DNA of 63,035 bases from Nitriliruptoraceae bacterium. GTDB taxonomy: Bacteria; Actinomycetota; Nitriliruptoria; Nitriliruptorales; Nitriliruptoraceae. The position numbers and the translations under genes are program-made. This document shows positions 46,683-55,722 of this stretch, in pieces. Positions within the stretch are counted from its first letter, which is position 1. Each line of letters opens with the position of its first letter. Location of the stretch: assembly GCA_007122985.1 (NCBI GenBank), contig SKSM01000026.1, positions 1 through 63,035 of the forward strand, given 5' to 3'. The notes under the pieces were generated by a model that had not been told where the DNA came from, made no database searches, and saw nothing but the letters and a program-made list of their open reading frames with translations.

Positions 46683-48992
46683 ATGAGCGCAGGTTCGAAG
46701 CGTGATCGCACGGCTCGCAGCTCGAGCCGGACGGCCGCTCCACGTCGTCGGTGGCACCGGTGGCTGTTCGGGCTCCTTGTGGTCCCGGCCGTGGCCGTCG
46801 GTGCGGCCGGCCTGCTCGGCTTCTACCTAGTGTTCTCGAGCGTTCCGCTCCCCGACGACCTGACCACCACCTCGTCGGTGGTCTTCGACCGGGACGGCGA
46901 AGAGCTCGGAGGTCTGCTCGGCGAGGTCGCTCGCGAGGACGTCGCACTGGCCTCGCTGCCCCAGCACGTCCCGGCCGCCGTGCTCGGCGCCGAGGACCGC
47001 GGCTTCTTCGACCACCGGGGGATCTCGGCCCGCGGTGTGCTGCGCGCACTGTTCACCAACGTCCGCGCCGGCTCCGTCCAGCAGGGTGGCTCGACCATCA
47101 CCCAGCAGTACATCAAGAACGCGACGCTCACGGCCGACCAGACCTACACCCGCAAAGTCGAGGAGGCGGCGCTCGCGATCAAGATGGAGCGGGAGTTCGA
47201 CAAGGACGAGATCCTCGAGAACTACCTCAACACGATCTACTGGGGACGAGGGACCTACGGCATCGAGGCGGCCGCCCGGACCTACTTCGACGTCCCCGCC
47301 GCGGACCTCGACGTGAACCAGGCCGCGACCCTCGCCGGGATCATCGCCGCACCGGAGGCGTTCGACCCGGTGGATGCCCCTGAGCGCGCTGACCAACGAC
47401 GTCGCTTCGCCCTCAACGGCATGCTGGAGATCGACGCGCTGACCGAGGCCGAGTACGACGAGCTGGTCGCCGCCGGACTGCCCGAGACCTCCGAACGGGC
47501 GGTCATCGATCAGGGCCCCAACGCCTACTACCTCGACGCGGTCCGCCGCGAGCTCGGCAGCAATCCCGCCTTCGCCCAGGGCGAGGTCTTCCGGGGGCTG
47601 CAGATCCACACCGAGCTCGACACCTCGATGCAGCTCGCCGCCCAGGAGGTGCTCACCGAGACGATCTCCGAGGGCCCGACCGACACCGGCGCGATCGTCA
47701 CCGTCGACCCGGCGACCGGTGGGGTCCGGGCCCTGGCCGGCGGCCCCGACATCGACGCCCAGCAGTTCAACACCGCGGTCCGTGCGACCCGGCAGCCCGG
47801 CTCGACCTTCAAGCCGTTCACCCTCCAGGCGTTCATCGAGGCCGGCTGGTCGCCGGACTCGACCTTCCCCGCACCGGCCGAGATCGACGTCGACGACGAC
47901 GCCACCGTCCGCAACTTCGGTGGGTCGAGCTTCGGTGAGCAGACCGTCCACCAGGCGACCGCCTCATCGACCAACACCGTCTACGTCCAGATGCAGGAGG
48001 AGGTCGGCCGTGAAGCCGTGATCGGCGCCGCCCGCGCTGCGGGGCTGCCCGGCGACGCCGCCGACGAGGTGTTTCGCACCGACCGCTCGGGCCCCGTGCT
48101 CACCCCGGTCGCCACGCTCACCCTGGGCGTGGCCAGTGTCACCCCCCTGGAGATGACCAGCGCCATCGGCACCTACGCCGCCGAAGGCCGCCACGTCCAG
48201 CCACGCCTGGTGACCCGGGTGGAGGACACCGACGGCCAGATCCTGTTCGAGCCCGACCCACGGGAGCGCGAGGCCATCGACACCGAGGTCGCCCGCGCCG
48301 TCACCGACGTGCTACGCGGGGTGGTCACTGCCGGCAGCGGGACGGCCGCTGCCCTCGAGGACCGTCCGGTCGCCGGCAAGACTGGCACGACCCAGGAAGG
48401 CCGCGACGTCTGGTTCACCGGCTACGTGCCGCAGCTGTCGACCAGCGTCTGGCTCGGCAACCTCGACAACTCCCCCATCGAGGCGGACAACGCTACCGGC
48501 GGCGGCATGGCCGCACCGGTCTGGCGGGAGTACATGACCCGGGCCGTCGACGGCATGGAGGTCCTCGACTTCACGGCGCCGTCACTCGAGCTCGAGCTGC
48601 TCGCGGGCGAACCCGAGGAGGAGTGCCCCGACGGCTACGAGTTCGCCGAGCCGCCGACCGAGGCCGATGAGGACGGGTTCTTCCCCGACGTGCTGGTCGA
48701 CATCACCGACGAGGACGATCGTCCGTGTGTCGAGATCAAGCCTGAGCTCGACGAGTGTCCTGCCGGCTATGAGTTCGCCGACCCGCCGTCGGAACCAGAC
48801 GAGCACGGGCGCATGCCCGACGTGCTCGACGAGCCCCGCGACTTCCAGGGCCGGCCCTGCGTCGAGGTGCTCGAGGAACCGGAGGAGGAACCGGAGGAGG
48901 AACCGGACGAGGACGAGGACGACGACGAGGACGACGACGAGGACGACGACAACGGCGACGACGGCGACGAGGACGACGGCGACGCAGACTGA
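46683..48992 (+). CDS. bifunctional penicillin-binding protein (class A) with Cys-repeat and acidic tail
   Basis: PBP1-type enzymes polymerise glycan strands and cross-link peptides. The 769-residue protein has an N-terminal membrane anchor (about 24-52) and a GT51 domain (about 65-240) with catalytic Glu104 in GAEDRGFFDHRG, QQGGSTITQQYIKN and NYLNTIYWGRGTYGIEAAARTYF. The transpeptidase domain (about 325-620) has Ser374-x-x-Lys377 (PGSTFKPF), Ser429-Thr-Asn431 and Lys566-Thr-Gly. From about residue 640 two 41-residue repeats, each ECPxGYEFAxPP...PDVL...RPCVE, lead into an Asp/Glu-only tail. The ATG at 46683 has a weak ribosome site. Confidence 0.95.
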   Translation: MSAGSKRDRTARSSSRTAAPRRRWHRWLFGLLVVPAVAVGAAGLLGFYLVFSSVPLPDDLTTTSSVVFDRDGEELGGLLGEVAREDVALASLPQHVPAAVLGAEDRGFFDHRGISARGVLRALFTNVRAGSVQQGGSTITQQYIKNATLTADQTYTRKVEEAALAIKMEREFDKDEILENYLNTIYWGRGTYGIEAAARTYFDVPAADLDVNQAATLAGIIAAPEAFDPVDAPERADQRRRFALNGMLEIDALTEAEYDELVAAGLPETSERAVIDQGPNAYYLDAVRRELGSNPAFAQGEVFRGLQIHTELDTSMQLAAQEVLTETISEGPTDTGAIVTVDPATGGVRALAGGPDIDAQQFNTAVRATRQPGSTFKPFTLQAFIEAGWSPDSTFPAPAEIDVDDDATVRNFGGSSFGEQTVHQATASSTNTVYVQMQEEVGREAVIGAARAAGLPGDAADEVFRTDRSGPVLTPVATLTLGVASVTPLEMTSAIGTYAAEGRHVQPRLVTRVEDTDGQILFEPDPREREAIDTEVARAVTDVLRGVVTAGSGTAAALEDRPVAGKTGTTQEGRDVWFTGYVPQLSTSVWLGNLDNSPIEADNATGGGMAAPVWREYMTRAVDGMEVLDFTAPSLELELLAGEPEEECPDGYEFAEPPTEADEDGFFPDVLVDITDEDDRPCVEIKPELDECPAGYEFADPPSEPDEHGRMPDVLDEPRDFQGRPCVEVLEEPEEEPEEEPDEDEDDDEDDDEDDDNGDDGDEDDGDAD
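48870..48988 (+). repeat. low-complexity GAGGAACCG / GACGACGAG tract coding the acidic tail
   Basis: Three copies of GAGGAACCGGAG-type units are followed by runs of GAC and GAG codons. The tract codes the Glu/Pro then Asp/Glu end of the penicillin-binding protein. Such tracts change length by slippage. Confidence 0.7.
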
Positions 48993-49014
48993 GCGCTCCC
49001 GCCCGCGGATTCGC

Positions 49015-50154
49015 TCAACGCACCGCGCCGCGTTCGCGCAGCCGCTGGATCTCGGCGGGGTCGAGCCCGAGCTCGGCGAGGACCGCGTCCGTGTCGTCGC
49101 CGGGGTCGGGAGCCGAGCGGGTGACCGCACCGGGGGTGCGTGACAGCCGCGGCGCCGGCGCCGGTTGCGGGCTGCCTTCGATGTCGATGAACGTGCCCCG
49201 TGCGACGTTGTGCGGGTGGGCCGGTGCCTCGGCGAGGTCGAGCACCGGCGCGACGCAGGCGTCGCTGCCCTCGAACGCGGCGACCCACTCGTCGCGGGAT
49301 CGGGAGGCGAACAGCTCGGCGAGCCGCGCCTTCTGCTCCGGCCAGCGGCTCCGGTCGTGCTGCGGCCACTGCTCCGGGTCGAGCCCGAGCACCTCGCACA
49401 GCTGCGCGAAGAACGGCGGCTCGAGCGCTCCGACGGCGATGAACCGACCGTCAGCACACCGGTAGGTGTCGTAGTAGGGGGCGGCACCATCCAACAGGTT
49501 GCTGCCCCGATCCGTCGACCACGCCCCGATCGCCAGCAGCCCGTGCAGGAACGCGGTCAGGGACGCGGCGCCGTCGACCATGGCGGCGTCGACGACCTGG
49601 CCCTCGCCGGAGCGATCACGCTCGAGCAGCGCAGCCATCACACCCAGGGCCAGGAACGCACCGCCGCCCCCGAAGTCCGCGAGGTAGTTGATCGGTGGTG
49701 GCGGGGGCTCGTCCGGCCGTCCGATGGGGTGCAGCGCGCCTGCGATCGCCGCGTAGTCCAGGTCGTGACCCGCTCGGGGCGCCATCGGGCCGTCCTGCCC
49801 CCATCCGGTCATGCGTGCGTAGATCAGTCGGGGGTGGTCGGAACGCAGCTCGTCGGGGCCAAGGCCCAGCCGCTCGGTCACCCCGGGCCGGAATCCCTCG
49901 ACCAGCACGTCGGCGGCGGCCACCAGGCGACGAACCGTCGCCAGCCCCTCGGCGTCCTTGAGATCCACGGCGATGGAGCGGCGGTTGCGCGACAGCCCGA
50001 CCATCGACGCTGCCGCCTCCGGCTGATCCACGCTGGCCACCCGGTCGACCCGGATCACCTCGGCACCGAGGTCGGCCAGCAGCATCACCCCGTACGGAGC
50101 GGGCCCGATGCCCGCGAGTTCGACGATGCGGATCCCGGCCAACGCTCCCGACAC
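49015..50154 (-). CDS. CaiB/BaiF-family CoA-transferase, alpha-methylacyl-CoA racemase-like
   Basis: The 379-residue class III CoA-transferase-fold protein has LAGIRIVELAGIGPAPYGVMLLADLGAEVIRVDR, DLKDAEGLATVRRLVAAADVLVEGFRPGV, MTGWGQDGPMAPRAGHDLDY and INYLADFGGGGAFLALG, where the Asp is the active-site carboxylate. The overall look is closest to alpha-methylacyl-CoA racemase, which lets (R)-branched acyl-CoAs enter beta-oxidation. The GTG at 50154 has GGAG eight bases upstream and starts 11 bp after the SDR stop. It converges with the PBP gene, stops lying in a TGAGCG/CGCTCA repeat. Confidence 0.9.
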   Translation of the reverse strand: MSGALAGIRIVELAGIGPAPYGVMLLADLGAEVIRVDRVASVDQPEAAASMVGLSRNRRSIAVDLKDAEGLATVRRLVAAADVLVEGFRPGVTERLGLGPDELRSDHPRLIYARMTGWGQDGPMAPRAGHDLDYAAIAGALHPIGRPDEPPPPPINYLADFGGGGAFLALGVMAALLERDRSGEGQVVDAAMVDGAASLTAFLHGLLAIGAWSTDRGSNLLDGAAPYYDTYRCADGRFIAVGALEPPFFAQLCEVLGLDPEQWPQHDRSRWPEQKARLAELFASRSRDEWVAAFEGSDACVAPVLDLAEAPAHPHNVARGTFIDIEGSPQPAPAPRLSRTPGAVTRSAPDPGDDTDAVLAELGLDPAEIQRLRERGAVR

Positions 50155-50165
50155 CCCGCCTGCTC

Positions 50166-50888
50166 CTAGTGCTCGCGCAGGTCGACGACCGTGCCGCCGG
50201 CCACCGCGTCGTCGTCCAGCAGCGCCCACAACCGGCGCGCAGCGTCGAGCGGATCGGCGAGGGCTCCCTGCTCGTGGAGTTGCTCGAAGCGGTCCACCTG
50301 CGGGAAGTCGGTCGGATCACTCTGGCGGATCGCCTCCTGCATCGGCGTCGCCACCACGCCCGGCGCGACCGAGAGCACGCGCACGCCACCGCGTGTGGCC
50401 TGCTCGGCCCCCACCACGCGCACCCACTGGTCGATGGCCGCCTTCGCCGCGCCGTAGGACGACCAGCCGGGGTAGGCGCTGCGGGCCGCGCCCGAGGACA
50501 GCAGCACCAGCTCACGTCGCGCCCCGACGCCACTGACGGCGGCGAGGACGTGATGACCGATGACCTGTCCCGCAGCGGAGTTCACCAGCACGTTGCGCGT
50601 GTAGGCGGCGCCGTCCACCTCCCCGGCGAAGCCGATCGGATCGAGCGTCCCAGCCGCGTGCACGACCGTGATCCGCTTCCAGCGACGTTCGGCGACCCGG
50701 GCGGCGACCGCCGCACCGACCGCCGGCCAGCTGGCCGGCTCAGCGAGATCGGCCCGCACGTGGTCGTCGACCCCGTCCGGCGGGCCGGATCGGCTGATGT
50801 CCACCCGGAACGCTCCGTCGGGCGCGCTGCCGAGCAGTGCACGACCGAGCCCGCTCGAGCCGCCGGTGACCATCACGAGAGTGTCCAT
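50166..50888 (-). CDS. short-chain dehydrogenase, sepiapterin-reductase-like
   Basis: The 240-residue SDR starts DTLVMVTGGSSGLGRALLG (NADP site), has VVHAAGTLDPIGFAGE, the Ser in LVLLSSGAARSAYPG and the Tyr-Lys pair in SSYGAAKAAID, then VLSVAPGVVATPMQ. The layout is that of sepiapterin or benzil reductases. I start at the ATG at 50888; another ATG at 50927 in frame would overlap the hydrolase stop by 16 bp. No strong ribosome site precedes either. It lies in a unit alpha/beta hydrolase - SDR - CaiB. Confidence 0.87.
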   Translation of the reverse strand: MDTLVMVTGGSSGLGRALLGSAPDGAFRVDISRSGPPDGVDDHVRADLAEPASWPAVGAAVAARVAERRWKRITVVHAAGTLDPIGFAGEVDGAAYTRNVLVNSAAGQVIGHHVLAAVSGVGARRELVLLSSGAARSAYPGWSSYGAAKAAIDQWVRVVGAEQATRGGVRVLSVAPGVVATPMQEAIRQSDPTDFPQVDRFEQLHEQGALADPLDAARRLWALLDDDAVAGGTVVDLREH

Positions 50889-50911
50889 GCCCGTGCAGCG
50901 TAGGGGCTGGC

Positions 50912-51694
50912 TCACCGCACGCCCCATCCGAGTCGGTGGAGCCGGTCGAGGAACCGCCGCACGCTGCGGTTGAACCGCTGCGACGCCTGCTCGGGAAACG
51001 CGTGGCCCATGCCCGAGTAGCGTTCGAGTCGGGCAGCGGACAGGCCGTCGGCGAGCGCCACCGTCGCCGCCGGAGCGACCACCCGGTCCCGGTCGCCGAG
51101 GAGGACCAGGGCGGGTGCCACCACCGCGTCCAGGCGCCCGCGCGCATCATGGGTCGCGCACGCCTGGGACAGCGCACGGTGCCGCGCGACCAACTCCGGT
51201 CGAGGCGGGTCGGGGGGCGCGGCGGCGAGCAGGTCGAGCTGCTGGTCACGGGCCGAGCCGGTGAACGACATCTCGATCGCATCGCGCGCGAAGCCCTGGT
51301 GGTCACCACCGACCACCAGCTCCTCCCACCGTCGCAGCACACCGCGCAGGCGGTCGTCGGCGGCCGCCGTGGTCGCCGACAGCACGAGTCCGGCCACCAG
51401 GTCCGGCCGGTCCGCGGCCAGGTGCAACGCCACCATGCCGCCCATCGAGTGCCCCACCAGCACGGCGGGCCGGTCCAGCAGCGCATCCAGTGCTGCGGCG
51501 GCGTCCGTGGCCAGGACGCGGGTAGTCAGCGCTCCGGTCGCCGGCAGGCGATGGGAGAGCACCAGCCCGCGGTAGCCGGTCATCGGCACGGGCACGTGCC
51601 GGAACAGCCGTCGTGCTGCCGGCTCGGTCACGGGTGCCAGCCCGTCGCTCAGCCCCGGCACCACCACGACGGGTGGGCCGGCCGCCGCACCCAC
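50912..51694 (-). CDS. alpha/beta hydrolase
   Basis: The 260-residue protein has VVVVPGLSDG, the nucleophile elbow VGHSMGGMVALHLA, LVLLGDRDRVV for the acidic residue and the late GMGHAFPEQA histidine, so the triad is complete. I use the GTG at 51694, the only normal start codon. The frame upstream reads PYRVASGDVELAVLE, which looks like a true alpha/beta-hydrolase first strand, yet no ATG, GTG or TTG is found for another 40 codons. The gene may start at a rare codon or be shortened. Substrate is unknown. Confidence 0.83.
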   Translation of the reverse strand: MGAAAGPPVVVVPGLSDGLAPVTEPAARRLFRHVPVPMTGYRGLVLSHRLPATGALTTRVLATDAAAALDALLDRPAVLVGHSMGGMVALHLAADRPDLVAGLVLSATTAAADDRLRGVLRRWEELVVGGDHQGFARDAIEMSFTGSARDQQLDLLAAAPPDPPRPELVARHRALSQACATHDARGRLDAVVAPALVLLGDRDRVVAPAATVALADGLSAARLERYSGMGHAFPEQASQRFNRSVRRFLDRLHRLGWGVR

Positions 51695-51889
51695 CTCGAG
51701 GACAGCGAGCTCGACGTCGCCGCTGGCGACGCGGTACGGCGGGGACGGCTCGTGGCAGATCTGCCTGGCTCCCGGGCTGCCGTCGCGGCATGTCGAGCGG
51801 AGTCGGACGCTACCCGTGACGAGCAGCCGCGGCCGAGCCGGCTGCCGCCGGGCGGATGGGTACGGTCGCCCACGACACGGAGGCAGGTG

Positions 51890-52699
51890 GTGGACGACGT
51901 ACCCACGAACCGGCGCTGGGCGCTGGCGCTCGGTGCGCTGACGCTGTTGGCTGCGTCCGGCGTCGGACTGGGCGCGCTCGGCTTGTGGCTCGTGACCGAA
52001 CAGCGTCCGTCAGCCACGATCACCGCGGTGTCCGACGGCGTCGCCTACCAGGGGGCCTCGACCGACGGCTACACGGTGTGGGACCGCAACGACGATGGAC
52101 AGCCGGTGCGGTGGGACCCGTGCCGGCCGGTCGAGTTCGTGATCGCACCGGACGGCTGGCCCGTGGGCACGCGCACCGATCTCGAGCTGAGCATGGACCG
52201 GCTCGCTGCGGCCAGCGGCCTCGAGCTGTCGATCGTGGGCGAGACCGACGAACGTCCCAGTGGGACGCGCCTGCCGTACCAGCCGGAGCGCTACGGCGAA
52301 CGCTGGGCGCCGGTGCTCGTGGCATGGAGCCGACCGGGCGAGTCCGGCCTCGGTCTGCGCGACGTCGACCGTGGTCTGGCGGCCCCCGTCGCCGTCGGTG
52401 CGGACGGCGACCGCTCGCTCGTCTCCGGGCAGGTGGTGTTCAACGCCGAGCGTGACGATCTGGAGCCCGGGGCCGCCGACCGTGCGACCTCGTGGCGCTC
52501 GACGATGCTGCACGAGCTCGCACACCTGCTCGGACTCGGCCACGTCCAGGACGAGGACGAGCTGATGTCGACCTTTCCGGGGGAGGGCCCGGTCGAGCTC
52601 GGCCCAGGCGACCGACGCGGGCTCGCCGCGGTCGGCGCTGAGCTCGGCTGCCGCCCACCACCGCCCGCGCAGCCCGTCGAGGTGTCCCCCGGCGGATGA
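51890..52699 (+). CDS. membrane-anchored metzincin-type zinc metalloprotease
   Basis: The 269-residue protein has an N-terminal signal anchor (RRWALALGALTLLAASGVGLGALGLWLV, about 8-35) and an extracellular domain. His208-Glu209-x-x-His212-x-x-Gly-x-x-His218 (MLHELAHLLGLGH) is the full metzincin motif HExxHxxGxxH, and the Met of DELMSTF ten residues on fits the Met-turn. YTVWDRNDDGQPVRWDPCRPVEFVI precedes it. The target is unknown. The GTG at 51890 has GGAGG six bases upstream. It is divergent from the hydrolase and abuts the SDR gene exactly (TGA then TCA at 52697-52702). Confidence 0.88.
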   Translation: MDDVPTNRRWALALGALTLLAASGVGLGALGLWLVTEQRPSATITAVSDGVAYQGASTDGYTVWDRNDDGQPVRWDPCRPVEFVIAPDGWPVGTRTDLELSMDRLAAASGLELSIVGETDERPSGTRLPYQPERYGERWAPVLVAWSRPGESGLGLRDVDRGLAAPVAVGADGDRSLVSGQVVFNAERDDLEPGAADRATSWRSTMLHELAHLLGLGHVQDEDELMSTFPGEGPVELGPGDRRGLAAVGAELGCRPPPPAQPVEVSPGG

Positions 52700-53461
52700 T
52701 CAGCTGGGCAGCTGCCCGCCGGCCCCGGTCACACCACCGTCGACGGGCAGGATCACCCCGGTCACCCACGAGGCCGCATCGGAGAGCAGGAAGGTCACTG
52801 CGCGGGCGACGTCCTCCGGCTCACCGAGTCGCTGGAGCGGATGCCGCTGCGCAGCGGCCTGCTCGTCGGCGCTCCAGAGCAGCTCGGAGAGCCGGGTGCG
52901 CACGATCGCCGCCGCGACGGCGTTGACCCGCACGGTTGGACTCAACTCGTGGGCGAGTTGACGCGTGAGGTGGTGCAGCGCCGCCTTGGAGATGTTGTAG
53001 GCGCCGATGACCGGACTCGGGGCGATGCCGCCGACCGACCCGATCGCGACGATCGAGCCACCGCCGTCGCGCATCGAAGCGTGCCAGGCGTGACGGGCCC
53101 ACAGCAACGGCGCACGCAGGTTGACCTCCCAGGTCTTGTCGACCGCGCCCATGTCCACGTCCACCAGCGGCCCCGCCGACGGGTTCGTGCCGGCGTTGAG
53201 CACCAACAGGTCGCACGATCCGAAGGTGTCGACCGCCGTGCCGACGGCCTGTTCGATGTGCCCCTCGTCAGCGGCGTTGCCCGTCACCGCCACCGCCCGA
53301 TCGCCGAGCTGCTCGGCCAGCGGTTCGAGGGTGTCGGGCTTGCGTCCCGTCACGACCACGCCGGTGGCGCCGCTGGCCAGCAGCTCGGCCGCGATCGCCT
53401 CGCCGATGCCACGGCTGGCGCCGGTCACAACTGCGACCCGGCCGTCGACCCGTGCCTCCAT
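52700..53461 (-). CDS. short-chain dehydrogenase/reductase
   Basis: The 253-residue SDR shows GRVAVVTGASRGIGEAIAAELL (NAD(P) site), LLVLNAGTN, SIVAIGSVGG with the catalytic Ser, GAYNISKAALHHLTRQLA with Tyr and Lys, VNAVAAAIVRT and the end EDVARAVTFLLSDAASWVTG.ILPVDGG, all of the FabG-like classical family. The ATG at 53461 has GGAG eight bases upstream. Substrate is unknown. Confidence 0.9.
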   Translation of the reverse strand: MEARVDGRVAVVTGASRGIGEAIAAELLASGATGVVVTGRKPDTLEPLAEQLGDRAVAVTGNAADEGHIEQAVGTAVDTFGSCDLLVLNAGTNPSAGPLVDVDMGAVDKTWEVNLRAPLLWARHAWHASMRDGGGSIVAIGSVGGIAPSPVIGAYNISKAALHHLTRQLAHELSPTVRVNAVAAAIVRTRLSELLWSADEQAAAQRHPLQRLGEPEDVARAVTFLLSDAASWVTGVILPVDGGVTGAGGQLPS

Positions 53462-53572
53462 TCCTGCCACTCCCGTGTCGTCGCCGGCCGTGGAACCTAG
53501 CGGCCCACGGGCAGGAGGCCGAGCCGGTCGGCGACCTGCCGACCGCGTCGACACCGGTCGCGCAAGCGCCGG

Positions 53573-53854
53573 TCAGCCCGCGGCGCGCTCGATCTCCCGC
53601 GCCAGCGCAAGGTCCTTCTCGGTGACACCACCGGCGTCATGGGTGGTCAGGGTCACCGACACGGTCGAGTAGACGTTGGTCAGCTCGGGGTGGTGGTCGG
53701 CCGCGTCGGCCGCGTCGGCGACACGGTTGATGAACTCGATCGCCTCGCGGAAGCCACCGAAGCGGTACTCCCGGTGGATCGCGTCGTCGCCCAGCGTCCA
53801 GCCGGGCAGTCCGTCCAGGGCCTCATGGATGGCAGACGGCTCCAGGATGCTCAT
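53573..53854 (-). CDS. 4a-hydroxytetrahydrobiopterin dehydratase (PCD/DCoH)
   Basis: The 93-residue protein recycles the 4a-carbinolamine form of pterin cofactors. It has GWTLGDDAIHREYRFGGFREAIEFINRVADAADAADHHPELTNVYSTVSVTLTTHDAGGVTEKD, including DHHPE, the active-site histidine pair. Pterin-4a-carbinolamine dehydratases occur in many bacteria without phenylalanine hydroxylase and may serve Moco or be moonlighting. The ATG at 53854 has AAGGAG nine bases upstream. It is downstream of nothing obvious and divergent from the F420/PPOX-fold gene. Confidence 0.93.
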   Translation of the reverse strand: MSILEPSAIHEALDGLPGWTLGDDAIHREYRFGGFREAIEFINRVADAADAADHHPELTNVYSTVSVTLTTHDAGGVTEKDLALAREIERAAG

Positions 53855-54024
53855 GATCGTGCGCTCCTTGGTCGCGTCACGTGACGGCCCCCGGTCGGGA
53901 GGCCTAGCGTGGCCTGGTGACGAGCGGGTCGGTCAGCAGTTGGCGACCGAGCCACCGACCGTGGCGGGCGCCGATCCCATGGTGACCGCTGTCCCGCGCC
54001 ACGTCGAGCCCGCAAAGGATCCCC

Positions 54025-54435
54025 GTGCATCCCGACGACGCCCGCCAGTTCCTGACCGAGCACCACCATGCGGTCATGCACACCTACCGCGAGGACGGCA
54101 GCCCCCAGCTCTCACCGGTGGCTGCGACCGTCGACGCGGACGGCCGCGCGATCGTGTCCACCCGCGAGACCGCCGTGAAGGTCGTCAATCTCGGCAACGA
54201 TTCCCGCACCTCGCTGTGCGTGTTCACCGAGGCCTTCTTCGGCCCTTGGATCCGAATCGACGGCCACGCCGAGGTCGTGCCCCTCCCGGACGCGATGGAA
54301 CTGTTGATCGACTACTACCGAAGGATCAGCGGCGAGCATCCCGACTGGGACGACTACCGCGCGGCGATGGAGGCCGAGCGTCGCGTCGTGGTGTGCATCG
54401 ACATCCACTCCGCCGGCCCGGACGTCGCCGGCTGA
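54025..54435 (+). CDS. PPOX-class (FMN/F420-binding split barrel) protein
   Basis: The 136-residue split-barrel protein has ARQFLTEHHHAVMHTYREDGSPQLSPVAATVDADGRAIVSTRETAVKVVNLGNDSRTSLCVFTEAFFGPWIRIDGHAEVV, matching the actinobacterial PPOX-class F420-dependent enzymes. These reduce biliverdin, quinones or other small molecules. Cofactor assignment to F420 is by family only. The GTG at 54025 has a modest GGAT upstream. It lies 74 bp ahead of the first of two acyl-CoA dehydrogenases on the same strand. Confidence 0.85.
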   Translation: MHPDDARQFLTEHHHAVMHTYREDGSPQLSPVAATVDADGRAIVSTRETAVKVVNLGNDSRTSLCVFTEAFFGPWIRIDGHAEVVPLPDAMELLIDYYRRISGEHPDWDDYRAAMEAERRVVVCIDIHSAGPDVAG

Positions 54436-54509
54436 CCTGGAACGAACTTCGCGATACCGTTCCACCCGACGTGGCAGGACCGGCTGCCCACCGCAGACCC
54501 GGAGGCGTG

Positions 54510-55664
54510 GTGCGCACCTCACCGTTCAGCGACGAACACGAGCAGCTGCGCACCTCGATCCGCCGGTTCGTCGTCGACGAGCTCGCACCGCACGCGCGGG
54601 ACTGGGAGGCGGACGGCTGGATCGCCGACTGGGTGTGGCTACGGATGGGCGAGCTCGGCCTGCTCGGACTGAGCGTCCCCACGGCGTGGGGCGGCCAGGG
54701 CGGCGACTACTGGTCGAGCGTGGTGCTCGCCGAGGAGCTGCCGCGGTGCGGCTCGGGGTCGCTGCCGATGGCCATCGCCGTCCAGACCGACATGGCCACC
54801 CCGCCGATCCTCAAGTTCGGCACTGACCAGCAGCGACACGACTACCTCACCCCCGCCGTGCGCGGCGAGAAGGTCGCCGCCATCGGCATCAGCGAGCCCG
54901 ACGCCGGATCGGACGTCCGCTCCATCCGCACGCGGGCACACCGGCACGACGACGGCTGGGTGCTCGACGGCGCGAAGCTCTACATCACCAACGGGGTGCG
55001 CGCCGACTTCGTGACGATGGTGGTACGCACCGCCGACGCCACTGCCGACGACCCGTGGGGTGGACTGTCGCTGTTCCTCGTCGACACCGACCGGGACGGC
55101 TTCGTGGTCGCCGAGAAGCTCGACAAGGTCGGCATGCGTGCCTCCGACACCGCCCTGATCCACCTCGACGGTGTCCACCTGCCGGAGGGAGCGCTGCTCG
55201 GGGAACTCCATCACGGCTTCAAGCAGATCATGTGGCAGCTCCAGGGCGAGCGGCTGATCGGGGCCATCGGCAGCGTCGCCTCGGCTCAGCTCGCGTTCGA
55301 CGACGCCGTCGCCTACGTGCGACAGCGCGAGGCGTTCGGTCGCACCGTCGCCGACTTCCAGGTCACCAAGCACACCCTTGCCGATCTCGCGACTCGGATC
55401 GAGGCGACCCGGGCGCTGGTCTACGAGGCCTGTGACGCCTGGAACCAGGGCAGCTACGACACCGAACGCATCGCGGTCGCCAAGCTCGTGGCCGCGCAGC
55501 TCGGATTCGACGCCGCCGACACCGCCCTGCAGCTGCACGGCGGCCACGGCTACAGCGCGGAGCTCGATGTCGAGCGCGGCTGGCGTGACGCCCGGCTCAG
55601 CCGGATCGGCGGCGGCGCTGACGAGGTGCAGCGCGAGATCATCGCAAAGCACCTCGGCCTGTGA
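54510..55664 (+). CDS. acyl-CoA dehydrogenase
   Basis: The 384-residue enzyme is of standard length: LGLLGLSVPTAWGGQGGDYWSS, AIGISEPDAGSDVRSIRTRA, WVLDGAKLYITNGVRADFV, LDKVGMRASDTALIHLDGV, FGRTVADFQVTKHTLADLA, LQLHGGHGYSAELDVERGWRDARLSRIGGGADEVQREIIAKHLGL. It oxidises an acyl-CoA with FAD and passes electrons to ETF. The GTG at 54510 follows GGAGG by four bases. A second dehydrogenase begins 58 bp downstream; such pairs often form heteromers in sterol or branched-acid catabolism. Confidence 0.93.
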   Translation: MRTSPFSDEHEQLRTSIRRFVVDELAPHARDWEADGWIADWVWLRMGELGLLGLSVPTAWGGQGGDYWSSVVLAEELPRCGSGSLPMAIAVQTDMATPPILKFGTDQQRHDYLTPAVRGEKVAAIGISEPDAGSDVRSIRTRAHRHDDGWVLDGAKLYITNGVRADFVTMVVRTADATADDPWGGLSLFLVDTDRDGFVVAEKLDKVGMRASDTALIHLDGVHLPEGALLGELHHGFKQIMWQLQGERLIGAIGSVASAQLAFDDAVAYVRQREAFGRTVADFQVTKHTLADLATRIEATRALVYEACDAWNQGSYDTERIAVAKLVAAQLGFDAADTALQLHGGHGYSAELDVERGWRDARLSRIGGGADEVQREIIAKHLGL

Positions 55665-55722
55665 GCCCACCACTGGCACCCGTCGCCGGGAGGCCGGACC
55701 CCCCGATGAGAAGGACGTGGCC

